A stretch of DNA of 64,000 nucleotides from an uncultured Eubacteriales bacterium (GTDB lineage: Bacteria; Bacillota; Clostridia; Christensenellales; Borkfalkiaceae): positions 1-64,000 of the forward strand of contig CAJLKN010000008.1 in NCBI GenBank assembly GCA_905207235.1, written 5' to 3'. Below, piece after piece: positions 33,727 through 42,865 of this stretch. The first letter of the stretch is position 1; each line of letters starts with the position of its first letter. The position numbers and the translations under genes are program-made. The notes beneath the pieces are model-generated. The model was not told where the DNA came from. It was given only the letters and a program-made list of their open reading frames with translations, and ran no database searches.

Positions 33727-35103
33727 ATGGCAGCTTCTGACACACAAAAGATTAAAAAGAGCTCATTTTCGCCGCTCGAAAAAAAGTGGATAATGTACGA
33801 CGTGGGCAACTCGGCATTCACCCTGCTCATTTCAGTATTTATACCCATTATCGTCGGCGACCTTTGCGCGGCCAACGGCATGACTAATGAGGAGTACCTG
33901 ACGTTCTGGTCGCTTATAACCTCAATAATAACGCTCGTTGTAGCTGTAATAAGCCCCGTCATAGGCACTTTCGCCGACGGAGACGGCATGAAAAAGCCCC
34001 TCTTTTTGGGCTCGGCCGTCATAGGCATTATCGGTTGCGTGCTCCTGGGCATGCCCCTGCCGCTCGCAGGCTTTATTGCAGTATTTATAGTCAGCAAAAT
34101 ATCTTACAGCGTCAGCCTTGTATTTTACGACAGCATGCTCACGGACGTAACAGATATGGAGCGCGTGGATAAAATCTCCTCTCACGGCTACGCATGGGGC
34201 TACATCGGAAGCTGCATACCCTTCATCGTCAGCATAGGCATTTATGCGCTGTCGCTCTTTGACATGCTCCCCGCCATGTGGGCGTATATGATAATTTTCA
34301 TACTCAATGCCGCGTGGTGGCTGGCTTTCACCATTCCCATTACCAAGAGCTATAAACAGCTTCACTTCGTAAAGCGCGAACCGCACGCCGTAAGGCAGTC
34401 TTTTAAAAGACTTTTCGGCGTTTTTAAGGAAAAAATACCCAATAAAAAGGGCATACTCTTTTTCCTTTTGGCGTTCTTCTTGTACATCGACGGCGTTTAC
34501 ACCGTAATCGACCTTGCAACCAGCTACGGCAACGCACTCGAAATCGACCAGATACAGCTCGTTCTCGCACTCCTGCTTACCCAGATAATAGCTTTTCCCT
34601 GCGCTATTATTTCGGGCATACTTGCAAAAAAATACGACAACGGCAAACTTATTATATTCTTTATCGCAGGATACCTCGGTGTGGCTCTGTTTGCTATTTG
34701 GCTGTACGAGGCATGGCAGTTCTGGTTCCTCGCCGTGTGCGTCGGACTTTTGCAGGGCGGCGTTCAGGCGCTTTCGCGTTCGTATTTCGCAAAGATTATA
34801 CCCATAGACAAGAGCGGCGAATTCTTCGGAATTATGGACGTTTTCGGCAAAGGCGCGTCATTCTTCGGAACAATGCTCGTCTCCGTCGTTACGGGGCTTT
34901 CGGGCAATATGCATTACGGCGTTATCCCCATCTCCTGCCTAATAGGCGTGGGACTTGTGATTTTCATTTTCGCATATATAGAGATTAAAAATTACGAAAA
35001 ACAGCACGGAAAGGCGCTGATTGAAGATCATGCCGATGGAACCATGTCGGAGCAGAGCGAAGACGAAACAATAGCTGAAGCCGCAACAACTGACGATAAT
35101 TGA
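33727..35103 (+). CDS. UMF1-family MFS transporter
   Basis: A 458-residue polytopic protein resembling the UMF1/Atg22-like branch of the major facilitator superfamily. About twelve hydrophobic segments are visible. Typical motifs are KKWIMYDVGNSAFTLL at the N-terminus, DGDGMKKP, FYDSMLTDV and SSHGYAWGYIGSC. The middle has LYIDGVYTVIDLA, and GGVQALSRSYFAKIIP is near the C-terminal half. The C-terminal ~30 residues are acidic. The substrate is unknown. It is in the same operon as the phospholipase C-like gene. Confidence 0.92.
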   Translation: MAASDTQKIKKSSFSPLEKKWIMYDVGNSAFTLLISVFIPIIVGDLCAANGMTNEEYLTFWSLITSIITLVVAVISPVIGTFADGDGMKKPLFLGSAVIGIIGCVLLGMPLPLAGFIAVFIVSKISYSVSLVFYDSMLTDVTDMERVDKISSHGYAWGYIGSCIPFIVSIGIYALSLFDMLPAMWAYMIIFILNAAWWLAFTIPITKSYKQLHFVKREPHAVRQSFKRLFGVFKEKIPNKKGILFFLLAFFLYIDGVYTVIDLATSYGNALEIDQIQLVLALLLTQIIAFPCAIISGILAKKYDNGKLIIFFIAGYLGVALFAIWLYEAWQFWFLAVCVGLLQGGVQALSRSYFAKIIPIDKSGEFFGIMDVFGKGASFFGTMLVSVVTGLSGNMHYGVIPISCLIGVGLVIFIFAYIEIKNYEKQHGKALIEDHADGTMSEQSEDETIAEAATTDDN

Positions 35104-35122
35104 TGATAAAATAAAAAAACAT

Positions 35123-35159
35123 TAAAATGTGTCGCGCACAATGTGCGCGACACATTTTA
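35123..35159. terminator. Bidirectional terminator
   Basis: A perfect 17-bp inverted repeat (35123-35139, 35143-35159) flanked by A and T runs, between convergent transporter and lipoprotein genes. Confidence 0.9.
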
Positions 35160-35205
35160 CTTTCTAATTAAAAATTGACATTTATGAGACTTTATGCGCA
35201 AAAAC

Positions 35206-35814
35206 TTAATCCGATGAGGACGGCACGCTGTCGAGATAATAATTTACCACATTACCGCTGCCGGTCAATTTATTAAGATAAATCTTTATCTGGTGCAATC
35301 CGTCTTCGTCAGCAATTTTTTCCCACACAAAATCGAGATATACTACATTTTTCACTTCGCGCCCGCCAACCTCTTCGTTGCGTTTGCCAAGTGGAGTAGC
35401 TGTGTAATACAACCGATATATAACATAATCATCACGATCTCTAACTTCGTACGTTTTTGTTTCGTCATAGGCAATATGAAACCATATTTTGAATGTATCG
35501 AGGTGTCCTGAGCTGAACTGCGCATAATAATTGGCTATGATATAATCGCCGTTTTTGAAGTTTTCAAACACATTGTTAAGATATGCGTTAAAATCTTCCT
35601 CCCTCGCCATCTTTGCTTCATATTTAAGATATGAAGAATTATCTTCCCTGTACTGCACCTCGTCAACTGCGCCTTCGGGAGGACTCATCCATTCGATTGA
35701 ATACATCTTTAACGCCTGTTCGCTGAACAGTTCCGTAGGCTCTTCACAGGCTGAAAAACTCAACGTCGCAAGCAAACTCATTATAATTAACAATATATAT
35801 TTAAGTCTTTTCAT
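35206..35814 (-). CDS. Lipoprotein, unknown
   Basis: A 202-residue protein with a signal peptide ending in lipobox LSFSAC (Cys about residue 23), so it is predicted to be membrane-anchored outside the cell. The mature part is acidic and Tyr-rich; I recognise no domain. AAGGGG stands before ATG 35814. It is co-directional with the secreted-protein gene upstream (8-bp gap), and both are markedly richer in A+T than their neighbours, suggesting recent transfer or weak codon selection. Confidence 0.7.
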   Translation of the reverse strand: MKRLKYILLIIMSLLATLSFSACEEPTELFSEQALKMYSIEWMSPPEGAVDEVQYREDNSSYLKYEAKMAREEDFNAYLNNVFENFKNGDYIIANYYAQFSSGHLDTFKIWFHIAYDETKTYEVRDRDDYVIYRLYYTATPLGKRNEEVGGREVKNVVYLDFVWEKIADEDGLHQIKIYLNKLTGSGNVVNYYLDSVPSSSD

Positions 35815-35822
35815 AAAACCCC

Positions 35823-37187
35823 TTAAAATCTGTTGCTCATTTCAACAATATACTTATAAAAAAGATTAGCCGTGCATTTTCTTATTTTAAAATCTGGAAA
35901 TTTGTCATCATGCAACAAAAATTTCACATCAACCCAATATGACTTATAATAAGTGTAGTCTGATAATGCGCCATTATTATAATTTATATTCATAGAATTG
36001 AAGACTTCATTTTGGAAATCTTTAAGCATATTGCCTGTGGAAGGCCTCTCAAGCTCACGGGTAACAGAATAAATGAATTCGTAGTATCTGTTACAATTTG
36101 TTGCGCTATCATTACTTATTTTTGAATAATATGCCGCCACACATTCAGAAAGCAAATTGTCAGCATCCAAAAACAGCTTGGTTATATTCATAGCGTCTAT
36201 GTCCGCAAGAAGATCGGAAGCGGAAAATTTTGTAACAACTGAATTTCCTATATAACTATTCAGATAATCATTAAAATCAATATGTCCCATTGAAATATTG
36301 TATTGCGGCACATTATTAATATCATTTATAGGAATACTATACATTTGTTCTGTAATTTGATGCAGATCACCAAGCCAGGACACAACGTCGCGCTGGTGAC
36401 CATATATTAACATCCAATCCACAAAAAAGCACTCATCCGTTTCTGAATAAATTCCATCTATTGCCGCAAACATATGTAAAAGGTCAATGGTCTGACCAGA
36501 TTCCAACGGGTCGGGCAACATATATTTTTTATTCAGTATTTCATCACTTATTGCTATCCCGCACGGCTCAGTATAGGAACTTGAATTTTGCAGATAACTT
36601 GAAAAAAATTCTAATGTTTTAAGCTGCTGGGAAGAATAATTACTTTCTTTGTCGTTTACATAAGAGTAGAAATCTTGGTTAACTTCACCACAAACCAACT
36701 CCCATGTGCCACCATAGCCTGACACATACTCTCCATTTAGTCCCCTGATATAACCAAGCACTAAATTATTAATTACTTCATTAGTTACGCTTTCGTCATT
36801 ATCCATTAAATAAAATACAGCATAATCTTCAAGCTTACCTATCATAAACAATAAATTATCTATTGTATTATAATTTTCTGTCTTATTAGGTGTCACGTAA
36901 ACGTAGTTATCAACATATCTGTCACTCTCTACAACGTAATTGCCATTTTTTTGCTCTATACTGGCAAAATCATTAATTTCATCCAAATTGCTATCATCTA
37001 TTATCAGAGTATACTTAGATACACCATCCGAATTACCGCCATCATGAATTATGTTTGATATAAGAGGTGAAGCCGCAGCAAAAGCAACTGTGGTTGAATT
37101 AATAAAAGAAAACACCATTATTATAGACAACAAAATGGCAAAAATCTTAAGTTTACAACTAAATTTAATATTAAAAAATTGTTTCAT
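35823..37187 (-). CDS. Secreted protein, unknown, AT-rich
   Basis: A 454-residue predicted secreted protein. Residues 1-38 form a classical signal peptide with a basic start, hydrophobic core and AFAAA cleavage region. The rest is Asn/Ser/Tyr/Asp-rich and without recognisable motifs or transmembrane segments. It contains two or three Cys. AGGGGAGAAG precedes ATG 37187. Codon and base use is AT-rich compared with the flanking transporter and ribosomal genes. It is the first gene of a two-gene operon with a lipoprotein; a role at the cell surface is likely, but no function can be named. Confidence 0.7.
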   Translation of the reverse strand: MKQFFNIKFSCKLKIFAILLSIIMVFSFINSTTVAFAAASPLISNIIHDGGNSDGVSKYTLIIDDSNLDEINDFASIEQKNGNYVVESDRYVDNYVYVTPNKTENYNTIDNLLFMIGKLEDYAVFYLMDNDESVTNEVINNLVLGYIRGLNGEYVSGYGGTWELVCGEVNQDFYSYVNDKESNYSSQQLKTLEFFSSYLQNSSSYTEPCGIAISDEILNKKYMLPDPLESGQTIDLLHMFAAIDGIYSETDECFFVDWMLIYGHQRDVVSWLGDLHQITEQMYSIPINDINNVPQYNISMGHIDFNDYLNSYIGNSVVTKFSASDLLADIDAMNITKLFLDADNLLSECVAAYYSKISNDSATNCNRYYEFIYSVTRELERPSTGNMLKDFQNEVFNSMNINYNNGALSDYTYYKSYWVDVKFLLHDDKFPDFKIRKCTANLFYKYIVEMSNRF

Positions 37188-37215
37188 AACTTCTCCCCTT
37201 TCATTTGTTTATTTA

Positions 37216-37244
37216 ATCATACACCTTAAAATTGTAAAAGTCAA
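37216..37244 (-). promoter_or_regulatory. Promoter of AT-rich operon
   Basis: Minus strand TTGACT (37244-37239), 17-bp spacer, TATGAT (37221-37216). Confidence 0.7.
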
Positions 37245-37300
37245 CTATTTAAGTAAGAGTAACTATTGTCTGGAATTGATTATGAATAAAACGCAAATAA

Positions 37301-37329
37301 AAAAAGCCAACCCAAATGGTTGGCTTTTT
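37301..37329 (-). terminator. Terminator of rpsF-ssb-rpsR
   Basis: 12-bp arms (37301-37312, 37318-37329) around a 5-nt loop, bracketed by A- and T-tracts, 8 bp after the rpsR stop. Confidence 0.9.
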
Positions 37330-37337
37330 ACAATTAA

Positions 37338-37583
37338 TTATTCGCCTTTGAAAGGAAGCAGAGCTGCAATTCTTGCGCGCTTGATAGCCTTGGAAAGCTC
37401 TCTCTGGTGCTTTGCGCACGTGCCGCTCATTCTTCTGGGGAGCATTTTGCCCGATTCTGTTACAAACTTTTTAAGGCGGTTTACATCCTTGTAGTCGATA
37501 ACCTCTACCTTTTCCTGGCAGAAAACGCAAACCTTTTTGCGGGGCATCTTTTTATAGCTCTTCTTAACGGGTTTTTCTTCCAT
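37338..37583 (-). CDS. rpsR: 30S ribosomal protein bS18
   Basis: 81 residues. Family features are a basic start, KVCVFCQEKVEVIDYKDV with a CxxC pair, LKKFVTESGKMLPRRMSGTCAKHQR, and a basic C-terminus. It has three cysteines, as in zinc-type bS18 forms, although a fourth ligand is not obvious. It binds 16S rRNA as a heterodimer with bS6 (rpsF), encoded two genes upstream. Start 37583 with a GGAG-type site upstream. Confidence 0.98.
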   Translation of the reverse strand: MEEKPVKKSYKKMPRKKVCVFCQEKVEVIDYKDVNRLKKFVTESGKMLPRRMSGTCAKHQRELSKAIKRARIAALLPFKGE

Positions 37584-37616
37584 TTTATTTCTCCTTGAAA
37601 AATTCCTTACAACGCA

Positions 37617-38039
37617 TTAAAAAGGAATGTCGCCGTCGTCATCGAACGACTGCAAAGCGGGTTTGCGCTTTTCGCTCGAAGAAGCGGGCGCTATGTCGCT
37701 TTCGTAGCCGCTGTCGCCGCCGCTCGCGCGGGGAGACAGAAACTCGACGTCGTTGCAGTTGATATCGACAGCAGTGCGTTTTACGCCCTGGTTGTCTTCA
37801 TAATTGCGAAGTTCGACGGAGCCTAAAACCGCGACTTTATTGCCTTTTTTAGCGTACCTTGCAACATTTTCACCCAATCCGCGCCAAGCCGTGCAGTTGA
37901 AAAAGTCGGTCTGTCTTTCGCCGCCCGAAGTATAATTGCGGTTTACGGCGATGGAAAAGCGGCAGATTGCAACGCCCGAAGATGTTTCGGTGAGTTCGGG
38001 GTCGCGGGTTAAGTTGCCAATCAAAAATACTTTGTTCAT
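37617..38039 (-). CDS. ssb: Single-stranded DNA-binding protein
   Basis: A 140-residue SSB. The OB fold spans ~1-105 (MNKVFLIGNLTRDPEL, FNCTAWRGLGENVARYAKKGNKVAVLGSVELR). A short disordered tail follows, ending in the acidic tip DDDGDIPF, which docks replication and repair partners. It lies between rpsF and rpsR in the conserved Firmicutes order. Confidence 0.98.
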   Translation of the reverse strand: MNKVFLIGNLTRDPELTETSSGVAICRFSIAVNRNYTSGGERQTDFFNCTAWRGLGENVARYAKKGNKVAVLGSVELRNYEDNQGVKRTAVDINCNDVEFLSPRASGGDSGYESDIAPASSSEKRKPALQSFDDDGDIPF

Positions 38040-38057
38040 TTTGCTTTATCCTTGTTT

Positions 38058-38342
38058 TTACGCTTTAACGGTAATAACTCTTCTTAAAACTTCTGCTGAA
38101 AGACCTGCAACGCGGTCAAGCTCTTTAACAACGCCGCCTTCAGCTTCAAAGGTCATGAGAACGTAATAGCCTTCCGTCTTGTAATTGATGGGATAAGCCA
38201 GTTTCTTTACGCCCCACTTGTCTGTGGATACGACCTTGCCGTTGAAGTCTGCGACGATAGCGGAGAACTTTGCATCGAAGGCATCTTTTGCCTCGTCAGT
38301 GAGCGCGCTGTCCAATACGTAGAGCATCTCGTAAGTTTTCAT
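38058..38342 (-). CDS. rpsF: 30S ribosomal protein bS6
   Basis: 94 residues. The start MKTYEMLYVLDS, KWGVKKLAYPINYKTEGYYVLMTFE and the C-terminal VLRRVITV are typical. ATG 38342 was preferred to an upstream GTG in frame (38351), as GGGAGG lies 8 nt before it. A structured leader precedes it and may bind the S6:S18 dimer for autoregulation. Confidence 0.98.
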   Translation of the reverse strand: MKTYEMLYVLDSALTDEAKDAFDAKFSAIVADFNGKVVSTDKWGVKKLAYPINYKTEGYYVLMTFEAEGGVVKELDRVAGLSAEVLRRVITVKA

Positions 38343-38360
38343 TGAATTCACCTCCCGGAC

Positions 38361-38440
38361 TTATTCGGCGTACCGTCCCGCGGTACGCAAGGTGTACGCG
38401 GAATTTCTTCCGCGAACGCATTCTGCCTTTTGGCAAAATA
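38361..38440 (-). promoter_or_regulatory. Candidate rpsF leader (S6:S18-binding)
   Basis: In the rpsF 5' UTR two hairpins are seen on the minus strand: CGCGGAA/TTCCGCG (about 38395-38414) followed by TACACC, then GCGTACCG/CGGTACGC (about 38369-38388). A conserved ACACC near a GC stem is a feature I recall of rpsF leader RNAs that bind S6:S18. This assignment rests on that resemblance only. Confidence 0.5.
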
Positions 38441-38447
38441 CTTAAAT

Positions 38448-38476
38448 ATAATACATTATCAATTTTTAATTGTCAA
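38448..38476 (-). promoter_or_regulatory. Promoter of rpsF operon
   Basis: Minus strand TTGACA (38476-38471), 17-bp spacer, TATTAT (38453-38448). Confidence 0.8.
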
Positions 38477-38493
38477 ATGTTTTTGTGTTATGT

Positions 38494-41430
38494 TTAAGGC
38501 ATCAGAACTGCAAGAATATTTACAGCTTCAAGCATTTCGTCAATAGTGCAATTTTTGACGGGTTTTCTGAAATAGTGTTTCTCGCCTATCTGTATAGTAT
38601 CGACAGCAGGGTTATCGATCTCTTCCTGAGTAGCCTCTCTTACGGGAACAGGTTTATCGGAAGGCTCGCCTATTATGTCCGCCTCATAGAAGTCCCAAAG
38701 CGTTGAGTATTTCATGTTTGCAGTCGAATTGCTCATCATCATGCCGAGATCGTTTACCTTATAGCAAACTTCGTAGCCGTTGCTGTAAGTAAGCAGATAC
38801 CAAACGCCCTGCGCCTTGCCGCGCGAATAATACGTATTTGCAGTATCGAAAGCAGTCAGCCTGCCGTCGTTGTTGTAAAGAACGTACTTGCCGTCGGCGT
38901 CCTTGGTGTAGTAGAGATATTCGGCGTTGAAATTTTCTGCCGTTACCTCATACCAATCGCTCGCATAAATTTCTTCGGCATACATATCCTGAACGGTTAT
39001 GTTCATGATTGTGGTTGAAAGTCCATCGATAGTAGAATCGGCAACGAGGTTGAGTATCTTGTCGTTTTCGTTTATGATTATAAGGTCTTTGATTTTAAGC
39101 GTTTCAGTCATACCTTCGACCCTGGCGCCGACATCATTCAGCGTAGTGCCGGCATAATCATATGCAAGACCGTCTTCGTCCGTTTCCTGTATTGCAGAAC
39201 CGTCGGTTGCCTTTATGCCCGTAACTATGCCGTTTTCAATAACCAATACGCAATCGGTAGTGTCAACTCCGTTGGTGTAATGATAAACCGCGTTATAATT
39301 TGTGCCGTCGAAAGTTACATCGGTTACGCCGAACGCGATGTAAAGAAGAATTTTGTCGTCCGTCTTGATATCGACTGCGTCGGAGAGAACAATTTCGTTG
39401 ACTGCGGAAGCTATATCGTCAATGACATAACCTGCGATCTTGTTCATAAGTCTGCCGTCTGCTGCGGTAATGGTTACGACGTCGCCTATTGTGAGGGCGG
39501 AAGTAAGCCTTGAAATCTGGTCTGCCGAGCCGCTGACAGTTGTCTTTGCTCCGCGCAGCCAGCTGCCGGTTGCCTCGTCATAATATTCTACCGTGCTTAT
39601 TACTCCTCCGGCGCTCGTATAAATTCTCGCGGGAGCGGTTGCATGAGAGCCGTCTTCGCCGAAGATGTGATACGTGCCGTTATAATATCCCTGAGCGTTG
39701 CCCGCAGAAATGTCTGCCGCATTCATCGTTACCGAATAAGCGGTGAACATCATTATATTGTTGTTCTGCGTATCCGTCGAGGGTTTGATATCGACGAAAT
39801 CGCCGAGGGCGAGAGCGTCGGTTATGCCCGAAACGCGGTCGGAAAGCTCCTCTACCGTTGCGGCGTTGATAACGGTGCCGTCGGCGAGAACGACGGAAGT
39901 TATTATGCCGTCTGCATTGGTTGTAACAACGCATTCCGCCGTTGCGTCGCTGCCCGTGTAATGATAGATTGCGGAATAGGTGTTTTCAGAAACGTTTACT
40001 ATATCCGTTATACCGTATCCGATATAGGAAGTAATCTTGTCGTCGGGCTTGATGTCGATAAGCGTGCTTACGCCGATATCTTCTATCACGTTGCCTATTT
40101 CTTCGACCATTGTGGGCTTGATCTCTTCGCCCGTCTGCGCATCTACAACTCTGTCGATATATCCGTCGGCAGAATATACTATCGCGTCTTTTAAGTAAGT
40201 TGCGCCGTTTTCGTCAGTGTACTGATAGGTTGCGGTATAATAATTGTTTGCGGCGTCGTACCTGAGGTTGGTTACTCTGTAAGCTATGAACGCCATAATA
40301 TCGTTGGTGGGCTCTATATCCATAATGACGGGTATTTCGAGCTTGCCTACTCTGCCGTCGAAGTCCATATGACCTTCAAGGAAGTCGCCGAGCGAAATGC
40401 CTTCAAACAGAGCGTTTATAACTTCGCTCTCCTGTCCCATCATCTCGGTGAAAGCCACGTCTGCGTCGAGATATTCGAGAGAATCGAAGGTCGTGTTGCT
40501 GTCGATAAGTTTGCCGAGCGTTACTTCCATTCCTTCGAAGTAAACCTGCTCGCCGTTTTCGTCATAGTAGAAGTTACCGCTGGTATGCATGGGCGTCGAA
40601 CCGTAAGTATCGTAATAAGCGACGTCGGTTGCATATTCGCTGTAAATGAAGTTTCCGTCTGCGTCCTTCTTGGTAACTATGTAGTGTTCGCCGTCATAGT
40701 AGAAGTACTGTCTGTAAACGTCGTAGCCCACGTCGTTGACCGCGTTGGTTTCAGTGAGCCATTCGGAGGAATCTATGTTGTCGGGATAAGCCGCCTCGCC
40801 GTCCTCTCCGCTCATGCGGTAATACCCTGAAAGGTCGGGGTTGTAAGCATACTGGTCGTAATAGACGAGATAGCTTTCATCATTGTTGGGATTATCGACA
40901 AATTTAGCTTCCGCGCCGCGCAGAAGCGTCTGAATGACGATATTATTTTCAAAAATGTTGTCCTCGCCGAGCTTAAGACCGACGGCAAGTTCATAGGGGC
41001 GGATATTCATTATGATATCTTCCCTTATATACATGCCGAGGTTGACGACGCTCTGGCTTTCGAATTCATCGGCGTTAATGTAAATGCCGTAATTTTCGGC
41101 CTGGTCGTAAAGATTATCGAGCATGGCGCCGAGCGCGGGCGACAAATCGACAAGCGTCGATATTGAAAGCTGATCTACGTTGCCTGCAATGCCCATTATC
41201 TTGTTGTAAAGGTCGAGAACGGTGGTAACCCCGTTGTTGGTATTGATATACTGGTTACCCTTTCCGTCGTCGTTCTGATATCCGAAGAAATTGAAAATGG
41301 AATTGATGTCGGTATAGAGCAGGAAATAGCCCGCTCCCGCAATTACGCCGACTTCAACGATGATAGCAAACAGGAAACCGAGAAAGAACGCGATAACTCC
41401 CGTAAGCACCTTTGAACCGCCCTTTGCCAT
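38494..41430 (-). CDS. Large membrane-anchored repeat protein, unknown
   Basis: A 978-residue protein with one N-terminal transmembrane helix (about residues 8-40), after which almost all should face outside. It is acidic, with many Asp, Tyr and Thr. From about residue 370 to 800 a loose ~85-115-residue unit recurs, with a core like DIKPDDKITSYIGYGITD, then YHYT, a single Cys in a CV pair and GIITSV-like turns; clear copies start near residues 450 and 670 and weaker ones near 370 and 550. The pattern suggests stacked beta domains. No known family, sorting signal or catalytic motif was recognised. ATG 41430 has GGAGG 5-6 nt upstream. It is monocistronic, with a promoter at 41519-41547. Confidence 0.75.
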   Translation of the reverse strand: MAKGGSKVLTGVIAFFLGFLFAIIVEVGVIAGAGYFLLYTDINSIFNFFGYQNDDGKGNQYINTNNGVTTVLDLYNKIMGIAGNVDQLSISTLVDLSPALGAMLDNLYDQAENYGIYINADEFESQSVVNLGMYIREDIIMNIRPYELAVGLKLGEDNIFENNIVIQTLLRGAEAKFVDNPNNDESYLVYYDQYAYNPDLSGYYRMSGEDGEAAYPDNIDSSEWLTETNAVNDVGYDVYRQYFYYDGEHYIVTKKDADGNFIYSEYATDVAYYDTYGSTPMHTSGNFYYDENGEQVYFEGMEVTLGKLIDSNTTFDSLEYLDADVAFTEMMGQESEVINALFEGISLGDFLEGHMDFDGRVGKLEIPVIMDIEPTNDIMAFIAYRVTNLRYDAANNYYTATYQYTDENGATYLKDAIVYSADGYIDRVVDAQTGEEIKPTMVEEIGNVIEDIGVSTLIDIKPDDKITSYIGYGITDIVNVSENTYSAIYHYTGSDATAECVVTTNADGIITSVVLADGTVINAATVEELSDRVSGITDALALGDFVDIKPSTDTQNNNIMMFTAYSVTMNAADISAGNAQGYYNGTYHIFGEDGSHATAPARIYTSAGGVISTVEYYDEATGSWLRGAKTTVSGSADQISRLTSALTIGDVVTITAADGRLMNKIAGYVIDDIASAVNEIVLSDAVDIKTDDKILLYIAFGVTDVTFDGTNYNAVYHYTNGVDTTDCVLVIENGIVTGIKATDGSAIQETDEDGLAYDYAGTTLNDVGARVEGMTETLKIKDLIIINENDKILNLVADSTIDGLSTTIMNITVQDMYAEEIYASDWYEVTAENFNAEYLYYTKDADGKYVLYNNDGRLTAFDTANTYYSRGKAQGVWYLLTYSNGYEVCYKVNDLGMMMSNSTANMKYSTLWDFYEADIIGEPSDKPVPVREATQEEIDNPAVDTIQIGEKHYFRKPVKNCTIDEMLEAVNILAVLMP

Positions 41431-41518
41431 ATAACCTCCGATGTGGCGCGACCGCGCCGCTTTATTGTCTCCAAACATATGAGGCGCTGTAAGCGCATCA
41501 TACTATAAGTCGCTTTAT

Positions 41519-41547
41519 ATTATAACTCTATTTGTCTGCAAAATCAA
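41519..41547 (-). promoter_or_regulatory. Promoter of large repeat protein gene
   Basis: Minus strand TTGATT (41547-41542), 17-bp spacer, TATAAT (41524-41519). Confidence 0.65.
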
Positions 41548-41569
41548 CTGTCAGAACAAGAAAAGGCTG

Positions 41570-42850
41570 TTATTTTATTCCAAATCGTTGCGCCGCGGCA
41601 GAAAGAAGCGCATTTTTGGCGTTGAACGAGCCGTCCAAAGCGCATTCTAGCAATAAAAAATCGAGCGCGGCCGCCGTTTTTTCGCGCGGAACACCTGCCG
41701 CGATAAGATCTTTCGCGCTTACCGCAAGTTCTGCGCGCGAGAAGGGAACACCCTCCTCCTTCATCCTTCCGAGCAGTTTTCGCCAGCGGTCGAACGAAAG
41801 CCCGCCTCCGCCGCGCGCCTCTTTGAGCCTGAGCGCGTCCGCAGCTAATTCTGCGTGCGTTACGAGAAAGCGTCTCAACTCCCCCTCCGGCACGTCGCAG
41901 ACAGGGTCGAAAGCCGCCGTCGCGGCGACGCGCGCCGCGCGCTCGGCAACCCTGCGCGAATATCCGAGGGAAAGGCAAGCCCGCTTGACCGCAGCCTCGT
42001 CAAAGAGATACTCCTCTTCCTTCCGCCCGCCCGCACAATACGCCTGCAAAAGCGCGGCAAGGCGCAAATCTTCGGGAGCGCGACCGACAGAGAGAATTAT
42101 CTCTTCCGCCTGCCGCCCGCCGACGACGGGAAAGCCCTTGAAAATGCAAAAAAGCGCGCCCGTATCGCAAAGAACGCGCAGAGCGCGCTCGTGTCCGCGT
42201 GCGTTGCCGTACTTTTTATCCGCAAGGAGAATGCCATCCATCTCGCGCCTCAACTGCTCTGCGGGAATGTCTGCGAGGCGGAAAGAATTTTTTTTGGCGG
42301 CGCAAATGCACTGCTCGTCTGCGGTAAAGCCTAGCTCGCCGCAAAATCTCGCAAGGCGCATAATCCTCAATGCATCCTCCGAAAACAATTTGCACGGCTC
42401 GGAAACGGCGCTTATCTTTTTGCACTTTATATCCTCAACGCCGCCGAGAGGGTCTGAAAATTCCCCTCCGCCGATATCGTAATATACGGCGTTGCATTTA
42501 AAATCGCGCCTTTTTGCGTCCTCGTAAATATCATCGGTAAATCGCACGTATTCAGGGCGGTGCCCGGAAGAGCCGTATATGTCCGTGCGGAAGGAGGTGA
42601 ATTCGTACTCCTCCTCGCCGAAGAAGAGCTTTAAACTGCCCGTGGCGGGGAATTCCGCCCGCACCTGCATGCCGACAGAAAGCGCGGCTTTTTTCATTGC
42701 GCCGACGTCGGCGGGAGCGCAAATATCCCAATCCGCGCGGCGCGGAAAGACGCCCGTTATATAGTCGCGGCAAGCGCCGCCCACAACGTAAAGACGGAAC
42801 GGACAAGCCGCGGCGAGTTGTATGAGTTTTTGGGGTAAAATTTCCAGCAT
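41570..42850 (-). CDS. cca: CCA tRNA nucleotidyltransferase / poly(A) polymerase family
   Basis: A 426-residue class II nucleotidyltransferase that adds or repairs the tRNA 3' CCA. The head domain has LYVVGGACRDYITG and the catalytic DWDICAP (DxD). RRDFKCNAVYYDIGGGEFSDPLGG and EDALRIMRLARFCGELGF are the neck motifs. An HD-like region is not evident in the tail. Most tRNAs carry CCA in the gene here (both tRNAs in this window do), so repair is the likely main task. No ribosome site precedes ATG 42850, and the promoter lies close, giving a leader of only about 8-10 nt. Confidence 0.93.
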   Translation of the reverse strand: MLEILPQKLIQLAAACPFRLYVVGGACRDYITGVFPRRADWDICAPADVGAMKKAALSVGMQVRAEFPATGSLKLFFGEEEYEFTSFRTDIYGSSGHRPEYVRFTDDIYEDAKRRDFKCNAVYYDIGGGEFSDPLGGVEDIKCKKISAVSEPCKLFSEDALRIMRLARFCGELGFTADEQCICAAKKNSFRLADIPAEQLRREMDGILLADKKYGNARGHERALRVLCDTGALFCIFKGFPVVGGRQAEEIILSVGRAPEDLRLAALLQAYCAGGRKEEEYLFDEAAVKRACLSLGYSRRVAERAARVAATAAFDPVCDVPEGELRRFLVTHAELAADALRLKEARGGGGLSFDRWRKLLGRMKEEGVPFSRAELAVSAKDLIAAGVPREKTAAALDFLLLECALDGSFNAKNALLSAAAQRFGIK

Positions 42851-42865
42851 ATGTAACTTTTTTTA

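Noticed and set aside
41532..42482. 316-residue frame opposite cca
   Set aside because: Ser/Arg/Pro-rich composition from reading the complementary strand; no ribosome site, and cca is clearly the real gene.
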